From Hyunsoonleella flava (GTDB lineage: Bacteria; Bacteroidota; Bacteroidia; Flavobacteriales; Flavobacteriaceae), in contig NZ_SIRT01000005.1 in the NCBI RefSeq assembly GCF_004310325.1, positions 124,001 to 188,000 of the forward strand: a DNA stretch of 64,000 nucleotides. The letters run 5' to 3'. A program made the translations under genes and the position numbers. The notes beneath the pieces were generated by a model. The model worked only from the letters and a program-made list of their open reading frames with translations. It ran no database searches and was not told where the DNA came from. This document shows, one piece after another, positions 54,661 through 64,000 of the stretch. Each line of letters opens with the position of its first letter. The first letter of the stretch is position 1.

Positions 54661-57600
54661 ATGATTATTACTGAACCACATAATGTTTTAAATGAAACAA
54701 GGGGTATAAAAGGCGAATTGGTCACTTTTAACAACGAAACTTATTACAAGATTTCAAATAGTGACGAAATGCGTCCGTTTTTCATGAGCATCGTAAGCGA
54801 CTCTAACCATTGGATGTTTATATCAAGCAATGGCGGCTTAACGGCTGGTCGTAAAAACGCTGACTATTCATTGTTTCCTTACTATACTGATGACAAGATT
54901 ACTGAAATGGCTGAAATTACAGGAAGTAAAGCCATATTTCACGTTAACCAAAACGGAAAAACACGTCTTTGGGAGCCATTTTCTATCCGTCAAACGGGAA
55001 TTTATAAAACACAAACCAATCTGTATAAAAACAGATATGGTAATAAAATAGTTTTTGAAGAAATTAATCTGGATTTAAAACTAACGTTCAGGTACGAATG
55101 GAATTCTAGCAACAAATTTGGGTTTGTAAAAAAATCAACCTTAATCAATAATTCTGACACAAAAGTTGGGGTTTCAATGCTTGATGGCTTACAGAATATA
55201 TTGCCCGCTAGCGTAACTGCAGATTTACAAAACACCAGAAGCAACTTGGTTGACGCCTATAAGAAAAGTGAATTACAAGAAGAAGTAGGCTTAGGCATTT
55301 ATGCGTTAAGCTCAGTTATAGTAGACAAAGCAGAACCTAGTGAGGCTTTAAAGTCAAATATAGTTTGGTCATCTGGTTTACAAGACCCTACTTATTTAAT
55401 ATCCTCATTGCAATTAGATAGCTTTAGAAAAGGTAAATCGGTGTCTCAAGAGGTAGACATGAAGGCCGAAAAAGGTGCTTATTTTGCGGTGTCTAAAATC
55501 GAATTGGCAGAAGGAAGCGCTAAAAACTGGATGTTTGTCGCTAATGTAAATCAATCTATTACAGATGTGGTTCAAATTTCAGAAATTATTAAAAATGAAT
55601 CTGATTTAGAAGGCTTGGTTCAAAACAATATTGATTTTGGAACAAAAAATTTAATTGATTTAACAGCTGCTTCTGATGGGCTACAGCAAACAGAGGATCC
55701 CTTAACAAATATGAGGCACTTCTCGAATACGCTGTTCAATATTATGCGAGGCGGCATTTTTGATGACGGCTATACCATTGAGAAGTCAGATTTTTTAAAG
55801 TACATAGCCCATGCGAATCAGGATGTATTCAAAGAAAAACAAGCGGTTTTATACAGTTTAAGCGATAAATTTTCTTTAGATGCAATTCAAAAACTTGCAG
55901 AAAGAGATGATAACCAGGATTTTAAACGTTTATGTTTTGAATACCTACCATTAAAATTCAGTAGAAGACATGGCGATCCAAGTAGGCCTTGGAATAAGTT
56001 CTCAATCAATACAAGAAGTGAAGTTGATGGGTCTAAAATTTTAGATTATGAAGGGAACTGGCGTGATATTTTTCAAAATTGGGAAGCCCTGGCACATTCT
56101 TACCCAGAGTACATTGAAGGAATGATTCATAAGTTTTTGAATGCCACAACTTTTGAGGGTTATAATCCATATCGAGTAACAAAAGACGGTTTTGACTGGG
56201 AAGTAATTGAAGAGCATGACCCATGGTCCTACATTGGATATTGGGGCGATCATCAAATAATTTATTTGCTAAAATTTCTTGAATTTATTGAAGACCACTA
56301 CCCTGGTACTTTGGAGAAACGCTTCAACCAAGATGTATTCGTATATGCTAATGTGCCTTACGTTATCAAAAGCTATGAGGACACCCTAAAGAATCCAAAA
56401 GACACTATTGATTTTGACCATGAATTAGACCGAACCATCCATAAACGAAGAGATGTTTTAGGTGCGGACGGTGCGTTACTATTGGATCAAAATGCAAACA
56501 TCTATCACGTCAATTTTATTGAAAAAATATTGGCTACCCTACTTTCAAAAATTTCAAACTTTATTCCAGAAGGCGGTATTTGGCTAAATACGCAAAGACC
56601 AGAATGGAATGATGCAAACAACGCACTTGTGGGCAATGGCGTGTCTATGGTAACGCTTTATTACATCTATAGGTTCTTAAATTTCTTTGAAGGTTTAGTT
56701 ACAAATACAGATACTAAATCGGTAAAAGTTTCCGAAGAATTAAATGTTTTCTTCAATCAAATTTCTGAGACCCTACAAAACAATGCAAATATTTTATCTG
56801 GAAACATTTCGGATAAAGACCGCAAAACGGTACTTGATGGATTGGGTAAGGCAGGAAGTAAATACAGGGCTACAATTTATAAAAATGGATTTTCAAATTC
56901 GAAAACTGAAATAAGTTTAGTAGACATATCAAGCTTTATTGAGGTTACTAAATCGTATTTAGAGCACAGTATTGATGCCAATAAGCGCGACGATAATATG
57001 TATCACGCCTACAATTTAATGACGGTTGAAAACGATAATGAAGTTTCCATTTCGTACTTATCTGAAATGCTGGAAGGACAAGTAGCAGCATTAAGTGCAG
57101 GTTATTTATCGCCTAACCAAGCATTGAACGTATTGGATGGCTTGAAGAATAGTTCGTTATTCAGACCAGACCAATACAGCTATATTTTATATCCTAACAA
57201 GGAGTTACCTCGATTTGATAAAAAGAATAATATTCCAGAGAGTAAAGTGGAGCAATCTGAATTACTTAAGCGATTGATTGCCGACGGAAACAGACAAGTT
57301 GTTGAAAAGGATGTAAACGGAGGTTATCATTTTAATGGTAATTTCAATAATGCAGATAGTTTAAAGGATGCACTATCTAGCTTAGATAATAATTATAAAT
57401 CGTTAGTGAGTAGAGATGAAGAATTTTTGCTTCAAACGTTTGAAGATATTTTTGATCATAAGTCATTTACAGGACGTTCTGGAACCTTCTTTGGATACGA
57501 AGGTTTAGGGTCTATTTATTGGCATATGGTGTCTAAGTTATTATTAGCCGTTCAAGAAAATTGCTTGATGGCAGTTAATAACAATGAAGATGACACGATA

Positions 57601-58107
57601 ATCGGACGACTTTTCGATCATTATTATGAGATTAACGCGGGCATCGGGGTACATAAATCGCCAGAGCTATATGGGGCTTTCCCGACAGACCCTTATTCGC
57701 ATACACCAGCTACAAAAGGTGCGCAACAGCCAGGAATGACAGGTCAGGTGAAAGAAGATGTATTGAGCAGGTTTGGTGAATTGGGTATTTCAGTTGAAGC
57801 TGGTAAAATTATGTTCAAACCAAGCATGCTTCAAGAAAAGGAGTTTTTAAATGCTCCAAAAACATTCCGTTATATCGATGTGAATAAAACAGAGCAAGAG
57901 CTTTTACTGGATAAAGACATGCTGTGCTTTACATATTGTCAAGTTCCCGTAGTTTATCAATTATCTGATACGGAAGGTTTGGAAGTTGTTTATAGTGATG
58001 GAAAACAAGTGAAATCTAATAGTAAAAGTTTGGATGAAGCTATTTCAAAATCACTATTCGAAAGAACAGGCGATGTACAAAAGATTGTTGTTTTTATAAA
58101 TAAGTAA
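54661..58107 (+). CDS. Large cytoplasmic protein, probable beta-1,3-glucan phosphorylase (GH149-like, tentative)
   Basis: A 1148-residue protein without signal peptide. The N-terminal beta-sandwich (FFMSIVSDSNHWMFISSNGG and ADYSLFPYYTDDKI) followed by a long helical (alpha/alpha)6-type region (WRDIFQNWEALAHSYPEYIE, DPWSYIGYWGDHQI) recalls GH94/GH149/GH161 phosphorylases, which split beta-glucans with phosphate to glucose-1-phosphate. The size fits GH149, beta-1,3-oligoglucan phosphorylases, better than GH94. Lack of a signal and its place between GH16 and GH17 genes support intracellular breakdown of imported oligomers. The family call rests on layout and size, not on a verified match. Confidence 0.55.
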   Translation: MIITEPHNVLNETRGIKGELVTFNNETYYKISNSDEMRPFFMSIVSDSNHWMFISSNGGLTAGRKNADYSLFPYYTDDKITEMAEITGSKAIFHVNQNGKTRLWEPFSIRQTGIYKTQTNLYKNRYGNKIVFEEINLDLKLTFRYEWNSSNKFGFVKKSTLINNSDTKVGVSMLDGLQNILPASVTADLQNTRSNLVDAYKKSELQEEVGLGIYALSSVIVDKAEPSEALKSNIVWSSGLQDPTYLISSLQLDSFRKGKSVSQEVDMKAEKGAYFAVSKIELAEGSAKNWMFVANVNQSITDVVQISEIIKNESDLEGLVQNNIDFGTKNLIDLTAASDGLQQTEDPLTNMRHFSNTLFNIMRGGIFDDGYTIEKSDFLKYIAHANQDVFKEKQAVLYSLSDKFSLDAIQKLAERDDNQDFKRLCFEYLPLKFSRRHGDPSRPWNKFSINTRSEVDGSKILDYEGNWRDIFQNWEALAHSYPEYIEGMIHKFLNATTFEGYNPYRVTKDGFDWEVIEEHDPWSYIGYWGDHQIIYLLKFLEFIEDHYPGTLEKRFNQDVFVYANVPYVIKSYEDTLKNPKDTIDFDHELDRTIHKRRDVLGADGALLLDQNANIYHVNFIEKILATLLSKISNFIPEGGIWLNTQRPEWNDANNALVGNGVSMVTLYYIYRFLNFFEGLVTNTDTKSVKVSEELNVFFNQISETLQNNANILSGNISDKDRKTVLDGLGKAGSKYRATIYKNGFSNSKTEISLVDISSFIEVTKSYLEHSIDANKRDDNMYHAYNLMTVENDNEVSISYLSEMLEGQVAALSAGYLSPNQALNVLDGLKNSSLFRPDQYSYILYPNKELPRFDKKNNIPESKVEQSELLKRLIADGNRQVVEKDVNGGYHFNGNFNNADSLKDALSSLDNNYKSLVSRDEEFLLQTFEDIFDHKSFTGRSGTFFGYEGLGSIYWHMVSKLLLAVQENCLMAVNNNEDDTIIGRLFDHYYEINAGIGVHKSPELYGAFPTDPYSHTPATKGAQQPGMTGQVKEDVLSRFGELGISVEAGKIMFKPSMLQEKEFLNAPKTFRYIDVNKTEQELLLDKDMLCFTYCQVPVVYQLSDTEGLEVVYSDGKQVKSNSKSLDEAISKSLFERTGDVQKIVVFINK

Positions 58108-58156
58108 AAACCAAATTCAAGTAAATCAAAATAGTATTTACTCAATATTTTTTTAA

Positions 58157-59371
58157 ATGCTAGAATCTAAGAAAAAGAGACATACACAAAAGCAGTTAAC
58201 AGCCGCTGATATTCTAGGAAACCCTGATTACCTTGCTATTTCCTATGGAGGCTATCGTCACAAAACACGCGATATTCAGCCAACGGTTAGTGAGCTCAAA
58301 GATGATATGAAGCTATTATCAGCAATGGGCATCAAAATATTGCGGACTTATAATGTACAGCTACAACAGGCTTCCAATCTGTTAAAAGCCATTAGTGAAT
58401 TAAAGCAGGAAGATTCATCCTTTGAAATGTATGTGATGTTAGGCGCATGGATTGACTGTAAAAATGCGTGGACTGACATGATGCCCAACCATGAAGTAGA
58501 AAGTGAGCAAAATGCAGGTGAAATTGATCGCGCAGTAGCTTTAGCGAAACAATACCCAGATATTGTAAAGATAATAGCTGTGGGTAATGAGGCTATGGTG
58601 CATTGGGCCACAAGTTATTTTGTGAGACCAACTGTTATTTTAAAATGGGTTAATCATTTACAAGAATTAAAGAAAAGCGGCGAGCTTCCAAACGATTTAT
58701 GGATTACTAGTTCTGATGATTTTTCTTCTTGGGGAGGAGACTCTAATTATCATAATGAAGATTTGAACAACCTTATCAGGTCTGTAGATTACATTTCAAT
58801 GCACACCTACCCTATGCATAACTCGCACTATAATCCTGATTTTTGGATGGTTCCCGAGGAAGATGTAGAGCTATCAGACAAAGAAAAAATTGAATCTGCA
58901 ATGCAACGCGCTTTGTTGTTTTGCCAGAACCAATATGATAGTGTTGTAAATTATATGCGAAGTCTTGGCATTAATAAACCGGTACATATCGGTGAAACGG
59001 GATGGGCAACTATTTCTAATGAGCATTATGGCGCTGATGGGTCAAAAGCAGCTGATGAGTATAAATCGGGAAAATACTATCAACTTGTGAGAGAGTGGAC
59101 TAACACTGAAGAAATATCATGTTTTTATTTTGAAGCATTTGACGAACCTTGGAAAGACGCAGAAAACCCACTAGGTTCTGAAAATCATTTTGGATTAATC
59201 AACTTAAAAGGTGAGGCTAAATACGGCATTTGGGATTCGGTAGACAAAGGTGTTTTTAAAGGGTTGACAAGAGATGGTATGTCTATTACAAAAACCTACA
59301 ATGGCAAAGAAGAAGATTTGCTAGAGGATGTACATGTGCCGCCTAGGAAGGAAGAAACCGTAAACTATTAA
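58157..59371 (+). CDS. GH17 beta-1,3-glucanase, cytoplasmic (no signal peptide)
   Basis: A 404-residue GH17 enzyme. The acid/base is E145 (VGNEAMVHWA) and the nucleophile E280 (IGETGWA). The N-terminus (MLESKKKRHTQKQLTAADIL) is charged with no hydrophobic run, so the enzyme is cytosolic. It would hydrolyse short beta-1,3-gluco-oligosaccharides brought in by the symporter. The next gene, 2 nt away, is a close paralogue with a lipoprotein signal; the two arose by tandem duplication. Confidence 0.92.
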   Translation: MLESKKKRHTQKQLTAADILGNPDYLAISYGGYRHKTRDIQPTVSELKDDMKLLSAMGIKILRTYNVQLQQASNLLKAISELKQEDSSFEMYVMLGAWIDCKNAWTDMMPNHEVESEQNAGEIDRAVALAKQYPDIVKIIAVGNEAMVHWATSYFVRPTVILKWVNHLQELKKSGELPNDLWITSSDDFSSWGGDSNYHNEDLNNLIRSVDYISMHTYPMHNSHYNPDFWMVPEEDVELSDKEKIESAMQRALLFCQNQYDSVVNYMRSLGINKPVHIGETGWATISNEHYGADGSKAADEYKSGKYYQLVREWTNTEEISCFYFEAFDEPWKDAENPLGSENHFGLINLKGEAKYGIWDSVDKGVFKGLTRDGMSITKTYNGKEEDLLEDVHVPPRKEETVNY

Positions 59372-59373
59372 TT

Positions 59374-60681
59374 ATGAAAAAGTATGTATCGATCATAAAA
59401 TCTTGTGTACTAATATTAATAATTGGAGCTATTTGGTCTTGCGGAAAGACTAAAAAAAATAATGATAATCCAGTGATTGATAAAAAGGAATTAACAGCAA
59501 AAGATATTTTAGGAAACCCTAACTATTTAGCTATGTCTTATGGGGGTTATAGGCATGCAGATCATAGTATAGAACCAACCCATGAAGAGCTAAAGGAAGA
59601 CATGAAAATATTACACGCCTTGGGTATTCGAATGATTCGCACCTATAAAGTGCATTTACCCCAGGCTGAGAATCTATTAAAAGCAATTAGTGAGATAAAG
59701 CAAAAAGATTCAAGTTTTGAAATGTACGTGATGCTGGGTGCTTGGATAGATTGTAAAAATGCTTGGACAGATAAAGCACCAATTCATAATGAAGAAAGCG
59801 AAGCCAACAAACCACAGATGGAAAAAGCTGTGGCGTTGGCAAATCAATACCCCGATATTATAAAGGTTATTGCTGTTGGTAATGAAGCTATGGTGAAGTG
59901 GGCTGCCTCTTATTATGTGGAACCTTGGATTATACTTAAGTGGGTAAATTATCTACAAAACTTAAAGAAAGAAGGGAAACTATCAAAAGATGTATGGGTT
60001 ACGAGCTCTGATAATTTCGCCTCATGGGGAGGCGGTGGCGAAGAGTACCATGTTGAAGATTTGAACAACCTGATTAAGGCCGTAGATTTTCTATCCGTAC
60101 ACACCTACCCTATGCACGATACACATTACCAACCAGACTTTTGGTTAAATCAAGAAGGACTTGAAGGTAAGACAGATATGGAAAAAATAGAAATTTCCAT
60201 GTTAAGGGCTAAGGAATATGCCATGACACAAACCAGTAATGTGAAAAAATATATGGAAAGCCTTGGTGTTGATAAACCGATACATATTGGAGAAACAGGT
60301 TGGGCAAGTTTTTCTTCTGGGCATTATGGTACTAATGGTTCTAAAGCGTGTGATGAGTATAAAGAAGCATTGTATTATCAGCATATGAGAGATTGGACCA
60401 ACGAAGCGGGCATGTCATGTTTTTATTTTGAAGGATTTGATGAGCCTTGGAAAGGCGGTCCAAATACTGGGAATTCTGAAAAGCATTTTGGATTATTTAC
60501 TGTTGATGGAAAAGCAAAATATGTGCTTTGGGATGAAGTGGACAAAGGCACATTTGAAGGTCTAACAAGAAACGGCAATCCAATAACAAAAACGTATGGT
60601 GGCGATAAAGAAGCCCTGATGAAGGATGTGGAAGTTCCTCCAACTCCTGAAGCGTGGCATGCAAGTCAAAACAACCATTAA
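59374..60681 (+). CDS. GH17 beta-1,3-glucanase, lipoprotein
   Basis: A 435-residue paralogue of the preceding protein: the middle sections (SSFEMYVMLGAWIDCKNAWT, HTYPMH) are nearly the same. It carries a lipoprotein signal (MKKYVSIIKSCVLILIIGAIWSC, Cys23, in two parts: a hydrophobic run and the lipobox IWSC). Acid/base E171 (VGNEAMVKWA), nucleophile E307 (IGETGWAS). It would work in the periplasm or on the surface, making shorter products than GH16. Confidence 0.92.
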   Translation: MKKYVSIIKSCVLILIIGAIWSCGKTKKNNDNPVIDKKELTAKDILGNPNYLAMSYGGYRHADHSIEPTHEELKEDMKILHALGIRMIRTYKVHLPQAENLLKAISEIKQKDSSFEMYVMLGAWIDCKNAWTDKAPIHNEESEANKPQMEKAVALANQYPDIIKVIAVGNEAMVKWAASYYVEPWIILKWVNYLQNLKKEGKLSKDVWVTSSDNFASWGGGGEEYHVEDLNNLIKAVDFLSVHTYPMHDTHYQPDFWLNQEGLEGKTDMEKIEISMLRAKEYAMTQTSNVKKYMESLGVDKPIHIGETGWASFSSGHYGTNGSKACDEYKEALYYQHMRDWTNEAGMSCFYFEGFDEPWKGGPNTGNSEKHFGLFTVDGKAKYVLWDEVDKGTFEGLTRNGNPITKTYGGDKEALMKDVEVPPTPEAWHASQNNH

Positions 60682-60697
60682 TAGAGAACTTATTGAG

Positions 60698-62203
60698 ATG
60701 AAGGCATTAAAAAACATATCACTTTTAATAGTAATTGTGCTTATGATAAGTTGTAATAGTGAGGGCAAAAAACTTCTAGTTGAGGTTTATGAAACTTCAG
60801 AGGCTGGCAATAAACTGTCTAAAATAACAGAGTTTCAAAATTCAGGAGAAAAAGTATCACTTAAGTTAAAGCCTAACCAAACATTTCAAACTATTACAGG
60901 GTTTGGTGGTGCTTTTACAGAAGCGTCAGCATACTTATTAAATAAGTTGAGCAAAGAGAATCGCAAAAAAATAATTGATGCCTATTTTAGTAAAGAAGGC
61001 GCGCATTACTCTTTAACAAGAACACACATGAATTCTTGTGATTTCTCTGTTTCAAACTATTCATACACACCTGTTGAAGGCGATAAAAATTTAGAACACT
61101 TCTCAATAGAAGAGGATAAAGACGACTTAATCCCTTTTATCAAAGAGGCTATGGCGGCTTCTACCGATGGGTTTAAAATTTTTGGTTCTCCTTGGACAGC
61201 GGCACCTTGGATGAAAGATAACAACAAATGGGTTGGCGGTAAATTATTACCAGAATACTATGATACCTGGGCATTGTTTTTTTCAAAATATGCTGATGCC
61301 TACAAAGCAGAAGGCATTGATATTTGGGGTTTTACTGTTGAAAACGAACCATTAGGAAATGGCAACAATTGGGAAAGCATGCATTACACTCCTGATGAAA
61401 TGACCAATTTTGTTCAGAATTATTTAGGTCCCAAACTTGAAGCTGATGGAAAAGGATATCTTAAAATTTTAGGATACGATCAAAACAGGGAGCACCTCAA
61501 AGAATGGATAGATTCTCAATATAAAAATGAAGAAACATCTAAATATTTTGATGGTACAGCGATTCACTGGTATGCCAGTACATTCCATTATTTCCCTGAG
61601 GAATTACAATACGCGCATGATAAAGCACCAAATAAACTCTTGATTCAATCTGAAGCATGTGTGGATGCTGAAACCCCCGTTTGGAAGGATGACGCATGGT
61701 ATTGGAAAAAAGAAGCAACGGACTGGGGATTTGAGTGGGCACCAGAGAAAGACAAGCACATGCATCCAAAGTACGCCCCTGTAAATCGTTATGCAAGAGA
61801 CATTATTGGCTGCTTAAATAATTGGGTAGATGGCTGGGTAGATTGGAACATGGTATTGGATACAAAAGGAGGCCCAAACTGGTTTAAAAACTGGTGTATT
61901 GCGCCTGTAATCGTCAATCCAGACACAGATGAGGTTTACTTCACCCCGCTTTACCACACTATGGCGCATTTTAGTAAATACATCAGGCCAGAGGCTAAAG
62001 TAATTGGTTTGGAAAACCCTGATGATAAGTTAATGGCAACAGCGGCACAAAACCCTGATGGTTCAATCGCTGTTGTACTTTTTAATGAATTCAAAACCCC
62101 AAAAACCATAAGCCTATCACTTAATGAAAAGAATGTAGAATTTTCAATAGATGCACAAGCTATTCAAACTATTGTAATTCCAAGCACAGCTAAAACTAAC
62201 TAA
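60698..62203 (+). CDS. GH30 family glucosidase (beta-1,6-glucanase type), lipoprotein
   Basis: I choose ATG 60698 because it begins a lipoprotein signal (MKALKNISLLIVIVLMISC, Cys19); the longer ORF reaches back into the GH17 gene. The 501-residue protein has the GH30 N-terminal FGGAFTEASAYLL and a TIM barrel with acid/base E217 (TVENEP) and nucleophile E319 (QSEACV), then a C-terminal beta-domain ending QTIVIPS. GH30 subfamilies 1 and 3 cut beta-1,6-glucosyl branches, which laminarin carries, so debranching in the periplasm or at the surface is the likely role. Confidence 0.92.
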   Translation: MKALKNISLLIVIVLMISCNSEGKKLLVEVYETSEAGNKLSKITEFQNSGEKVSLKLKPNQTFQTITGFGGAFTEASAYLLNKLSKENRKKIIDAYFSKEGAHYSLTRTHMNSCDFSVSNYSYTPVEGDKNLEHFSIEEDKDDLIPFIKEAMAASTDGFKIFGSPWTAAPWMKDNNKWVGGKLLPEYYDTWALFFSKYADAYKAEGIDIWGFTVENEPLGNGNNWESMHYTPDEMTNFVQNYLGPKLEADGKGYLKILGYDQNREHLKEWIDSQYKNEETSKYFDGTAIHWYASTFHYFPEELQYAHDKAPNKLLIQSEACVDAETPVWKDDAWYWKKEATDWGFEWAPEKDKHMHPKYAPVNRYARDIIGCLNNWVDGWVDWNMVLDTKGGPNWFKNWCIAPVIVNPDTDEVYFTPLYHTMAHFSKYIRPEAKVIGLENPDDKLMATAAQNPDGSIAVVLFNEFKTPKTISLSLNEKNVEFSIDAQAIQTIVIPSTAKTN

Positions 62204-62221
62204 CTAAAAAAGATTAAAATT

Positions 62222-63652
62222 ATGTCAAACGTAAAAACAGCCGCTGAAGATAGAGTGCCCTTAGGCCAAAAAGCAGCATTTGGTGCAGGTCATTTGGTTT
62301 TAAACCTTTACCCTGGAGCTCTAGGTTTCTTTATGTTCTTCCTACTTACAGCCTTTGGAATGGATCCGTTTCTAGCAGGACTTTTAGGAGGATTACCTAG
62401 GTTTTTTGATGCTATTACCGATCCTATTATGGGATTTATATCAGATAACACAAATTCAAAATGGGGACGAAGAAGACCATATATTTTTGTTGGAGGTATA
62501 CTAAGTGCCATTACATTTGTTTTGCTTTGGCAGCTTGATGAAAACAATTCATCAGACTATAATTTTTGGTACTTTCTAATCATGTCCATGGTGTTCCTCA
62601 TTGGCAATACCATGTTTGCAACACCATTAGTGGGCTTAGGGTACGAAATGACGTCTGATTATAACGAGAGAACACGGTTAATGGCATTTTCCCAAACCGT
62701 TGGCCTCATCGCGTGGGTCATAGTGCCTTGGTTTTGGGTAATTATTGCTGATCCAGATATTTTTAAAGATCAAGCAGAAGGGGTTAGAACCATGGCCATA
62801 TATGTTGGTGTGGCATGTTTAGTCCTCGGACTTTTACCTGCAATTTTTTGCAGGGGAATAGATGCTGGAAATATGGGCGATAGAAAACCACTAACACTAA
62901 AAAATATCTTTAGCAACGTAAAAGATTTGTTTAAAAGTATTGGTGAAGCCGTTAAGAATAAACCTTTTATGAAGCTGTGTGGCGCAACATTTTTAGTATT
63001 TAATGGCTATCAAATTGTAGCATCTTTCAGCTTCTTTATCTTCGTGTTTTATATTTTTAATGGAAGTTATGAAGCCACTGCTACATGGCCAGCATGGTTT
63101 AGTTCCATAGGGGCTTTGGTATCAGCATTTCTAGTGATTCCAATAGTCTCAAAAATGGCGACAAAGTGGGGTAAAAAGAAGGCCTTTATCATTTCAACAG
63201 CACTTTCAATCGTCGGATATATTTTAAAATGGTGGTCCTTCACACCTGATAACGTGTGGTTATCCTTTATTCCAATCCCTTTAATGTCATTCGGATTAGG
63301 AAGCTTATTTACGTTGATGATGAGTATGACGGCTGATGTTTGTGACTTGGACGAACTTAGAAATGGCAGACCAAGAAAGGAAGGAACATTTGGTGCGTTG
63401 TATTGGTGGGTAGTAAAATTAGGTCAAGGTTTAGCACTAGTTTTAGGAGGCCTTGTATTGAGTTTAATTGGGTTTGATGGAGATGCAGCTACACAAACAG
63501 CGGAAACACTTACGCAACTTAGGATAGCTGATATTGTTATTCCAGTAGTTACAGCAGCTTTGGCTATTTGGGTAATGTGGAAATATAGCCTTACTGAAGA
63601 AAGAGCAAGAGAAATAAAAGCCGAATTAGAGGAAAGAAGAGGCGTATTGTAA
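62222..63652 (+). CDS. GPH-type sugar:cation symporter (MFS)
   Basis: A 476-residue transporter with 12 hydrophobic helices. FFDAITDPIMGFISDNT and KWGRRRPYIFVGGI (helix 2-3 loop), and FGALYWWVVKLGQGLALVLGG in two halves later, are typical of the glycoside-pentoside-hexuronide:cation symporter family. It would take up gluco-oligosaccharides or glucose across the inner membrane for the cytosolic GH17 and the phosphorylase-like protein. The ATG lies 18 nt after the GH30 stop. Confidence 0.9.
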   Translation: MSNVKTAAEDRVPLGQKAAFGAGHLVLNLYPGALGFFMFFLLTAFGMDPFLAGLLGGLPRFFDAITDPIMGFISDNTNSKWGRRRPYIFVGGILSAITFVLLWQLDENNSSDYNFWYFLIMSMVFLIGNTMFATPLVGLGYEMTSDYNERTRLMAFSQTVGLIAWVIVPWFWVIIADPDIFKDQAEGVRTMAIYVGVACLVLGLLPAIFCRGIDAGNMGDRKPLTLKNIFSNVKDLFKSIGEAVKNKPFMKLCGATFLVFNGYQIVASFSFFIFVFYIFNGSYEATATWPAWFSSIGALVSAFLVIPIVSKMATKWGKKKAFIISTALSIVGYILKWWSFTPDNVWLSFIPIPLMSFGLGSLFTLMMSMTADVCDLDELRNGRPRKEGTFGALYWWVVKLGQGLALVLGGLVLSLIGFDGDAATQTAETLTQLRIADIVIPVVTAALAIWVMWKYSLTEERAREIKAELEERRGVL

Positions 63653-63684
63653 TTATAAACGCTAACAAACAAAACCAAAATAAA

Positions 63685-64000
63685 ATGTCAACAAAAGTAT
63701 TAATCATAGTAGGATTTGCATTTATTTTAATTGCGATTCTTAGCAGTATAAAATTGAGCTCAGGCGCTAGATTTATTAGCACTAAACTGGGAATACCAGC
63801 TGGAATAATTGGGGTTTTAATGATTATCTACGCCAGTTATTCGTCAAACTTAGTTAATTATAATAGACAAATTGAGCAAGTCTCCATTGGCAATAAGTTA
63901 AAAGTGGAGGGGCCTGTAAGTGCGACTAAAGTTATTTCGCCAATAGATCAGGATTCTGTTGATTGTAGGATATTGACCATGGGCGTTTACCCTGAAACTA
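63685..64000 (+). CDS. Membrane protein of unknown function, 3'-truncated by window edge
   Basis: ATG 63685 opens a frame that stays open to the last base (105 codons shown). Two hydrophobic helices (about residues 4-22 and 38-54) flank a short loop, then a soluble part begins (RQIEQVSIGNKLKVEGP) that has ISPIDQDSVDCRILTMGVY. It is 32 nt after the symporter stop, so it belongs to the same operon. I do not recognise it from this fragment; another hydrolase or accessory membrane protein of the locus is possible. Confidence 0.7.
   Translation, partial: MSTKVLIIVGFAFILIAILSSIKLSSGARFISTKLGIPAGIIGVLMIIYASYSSNLVNYNRQIEQVSIGNKLKVEGPVSATKVISPIDQDSVDCRILTMGVYPET

Noticed and set aside
60626-60697. 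Upstream extension of the GH30 gene.
   Set aside because: It lies inside the GH17 coding end and would hide the lipobox.

Overview
The window looks like chromosomal DNA of a marine member of the Bacteroidota, most likely Flavobacteriaceae. The evidence is the AT-rich sequence, a SusC/SusD pair, lipoproteins with Bacteroidota-type signal peptides, a T9SS type B sorting domain, a Y_Y_Y/LuxR hybrid sensor, Bacteroidota-type -7 promoter elements (TAnnTTnG) and the near absence of strong Shine-Dalgarno sites. The species is not identifiable by eye. I see no rRNA, tRNA, CRISPR array, transposase or phage gene.

Layout. (1) 1-6061: alpha-glucan metabolism, with a 5'-truncated maltokinase, glgB and a GH31 alpha-glucosidase. 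(2) 6118-11151: ion transport, with a CPA1 Na+/H+ antiporter carrying an RCK domain, then a translationally overlapping UspA/SulP pair. (3) 11205-15838: an MBL hydrolase, two exported peptidases (S8 and M1 lipoproteins) and a small membrane protein. (4) 15977-20282: a periplasmic sulfur-oxidation group with a Tat-exported sulfite-oxidase-like molybdoenzyme, a membrane-anchored c-type cytochrome, a double-rhodanese gene whose lipoprotein signal peptide lies in another frame, and a sterol-desaturase-like hydroxylase. (5) 20375-23414: an AstE/AspA-like zinc hydrolase paired with a GCS2-type ligase fused to CBS domains. (6) 23536-29923: an esterase in a cassette-like unit, rnpA, a DUF4349 gene cut by an in-frame TGA, a CtpA-type protease, a double OmpA-domain protein and a T9SS leucine-rich-repeat protein. 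(7) 29924-34595: a GNAT, CDF and rpiB operon and a divergent rnr, separated by 619 bp with DnaA-box-like motifs that could be oriC. (8) 34619-39207: a lipoprotein gene between imperfect inverted repeats, a second SulP transporter, a GGCT-fold-like lipoprotein, YbjQ and a GIN-domain protein. (9) 39357-64000: a large beta-1,3-glucan (laminarin) utilisation locus that runs off the right edge.

The laminarin locus reads as one pathway. A membrane sensor/transcription factor probably detects oligosaccharide. SusC/SusD, a triple-repeat surface lipoprotein and a second glycan-binding-like lipoprotein would bind and import glucan. A GH16 lipoprotein, a GH17 lipoprotein and a GH30 lipoprotein would cut the beta-1,3 backbone and beta-1,6 branches outside the cytoplasm. 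A GPH-type symporter would carry products inward, where a leaderless GH17 and a large leaderless protein resembling beta-1,3-glucan phosphorylases (GH149-like, tentative) would finish degradation. The most unusual member is a 1062-residue protein that joins a clan GH-A-type TIM barrel to what looks like an outer-membrane beta-barrel.

The observations I rate highest are: the glycosidase/beta-barrel fusion; a 48-49 nt promoter-bearing module shared by two unrelated accessory genes; the frame-displaced lipoprotein signal of the rhodanese gene; the in-frame TGA in the DUF4349 gene; and the oriC-like region between rpiB and rnr.
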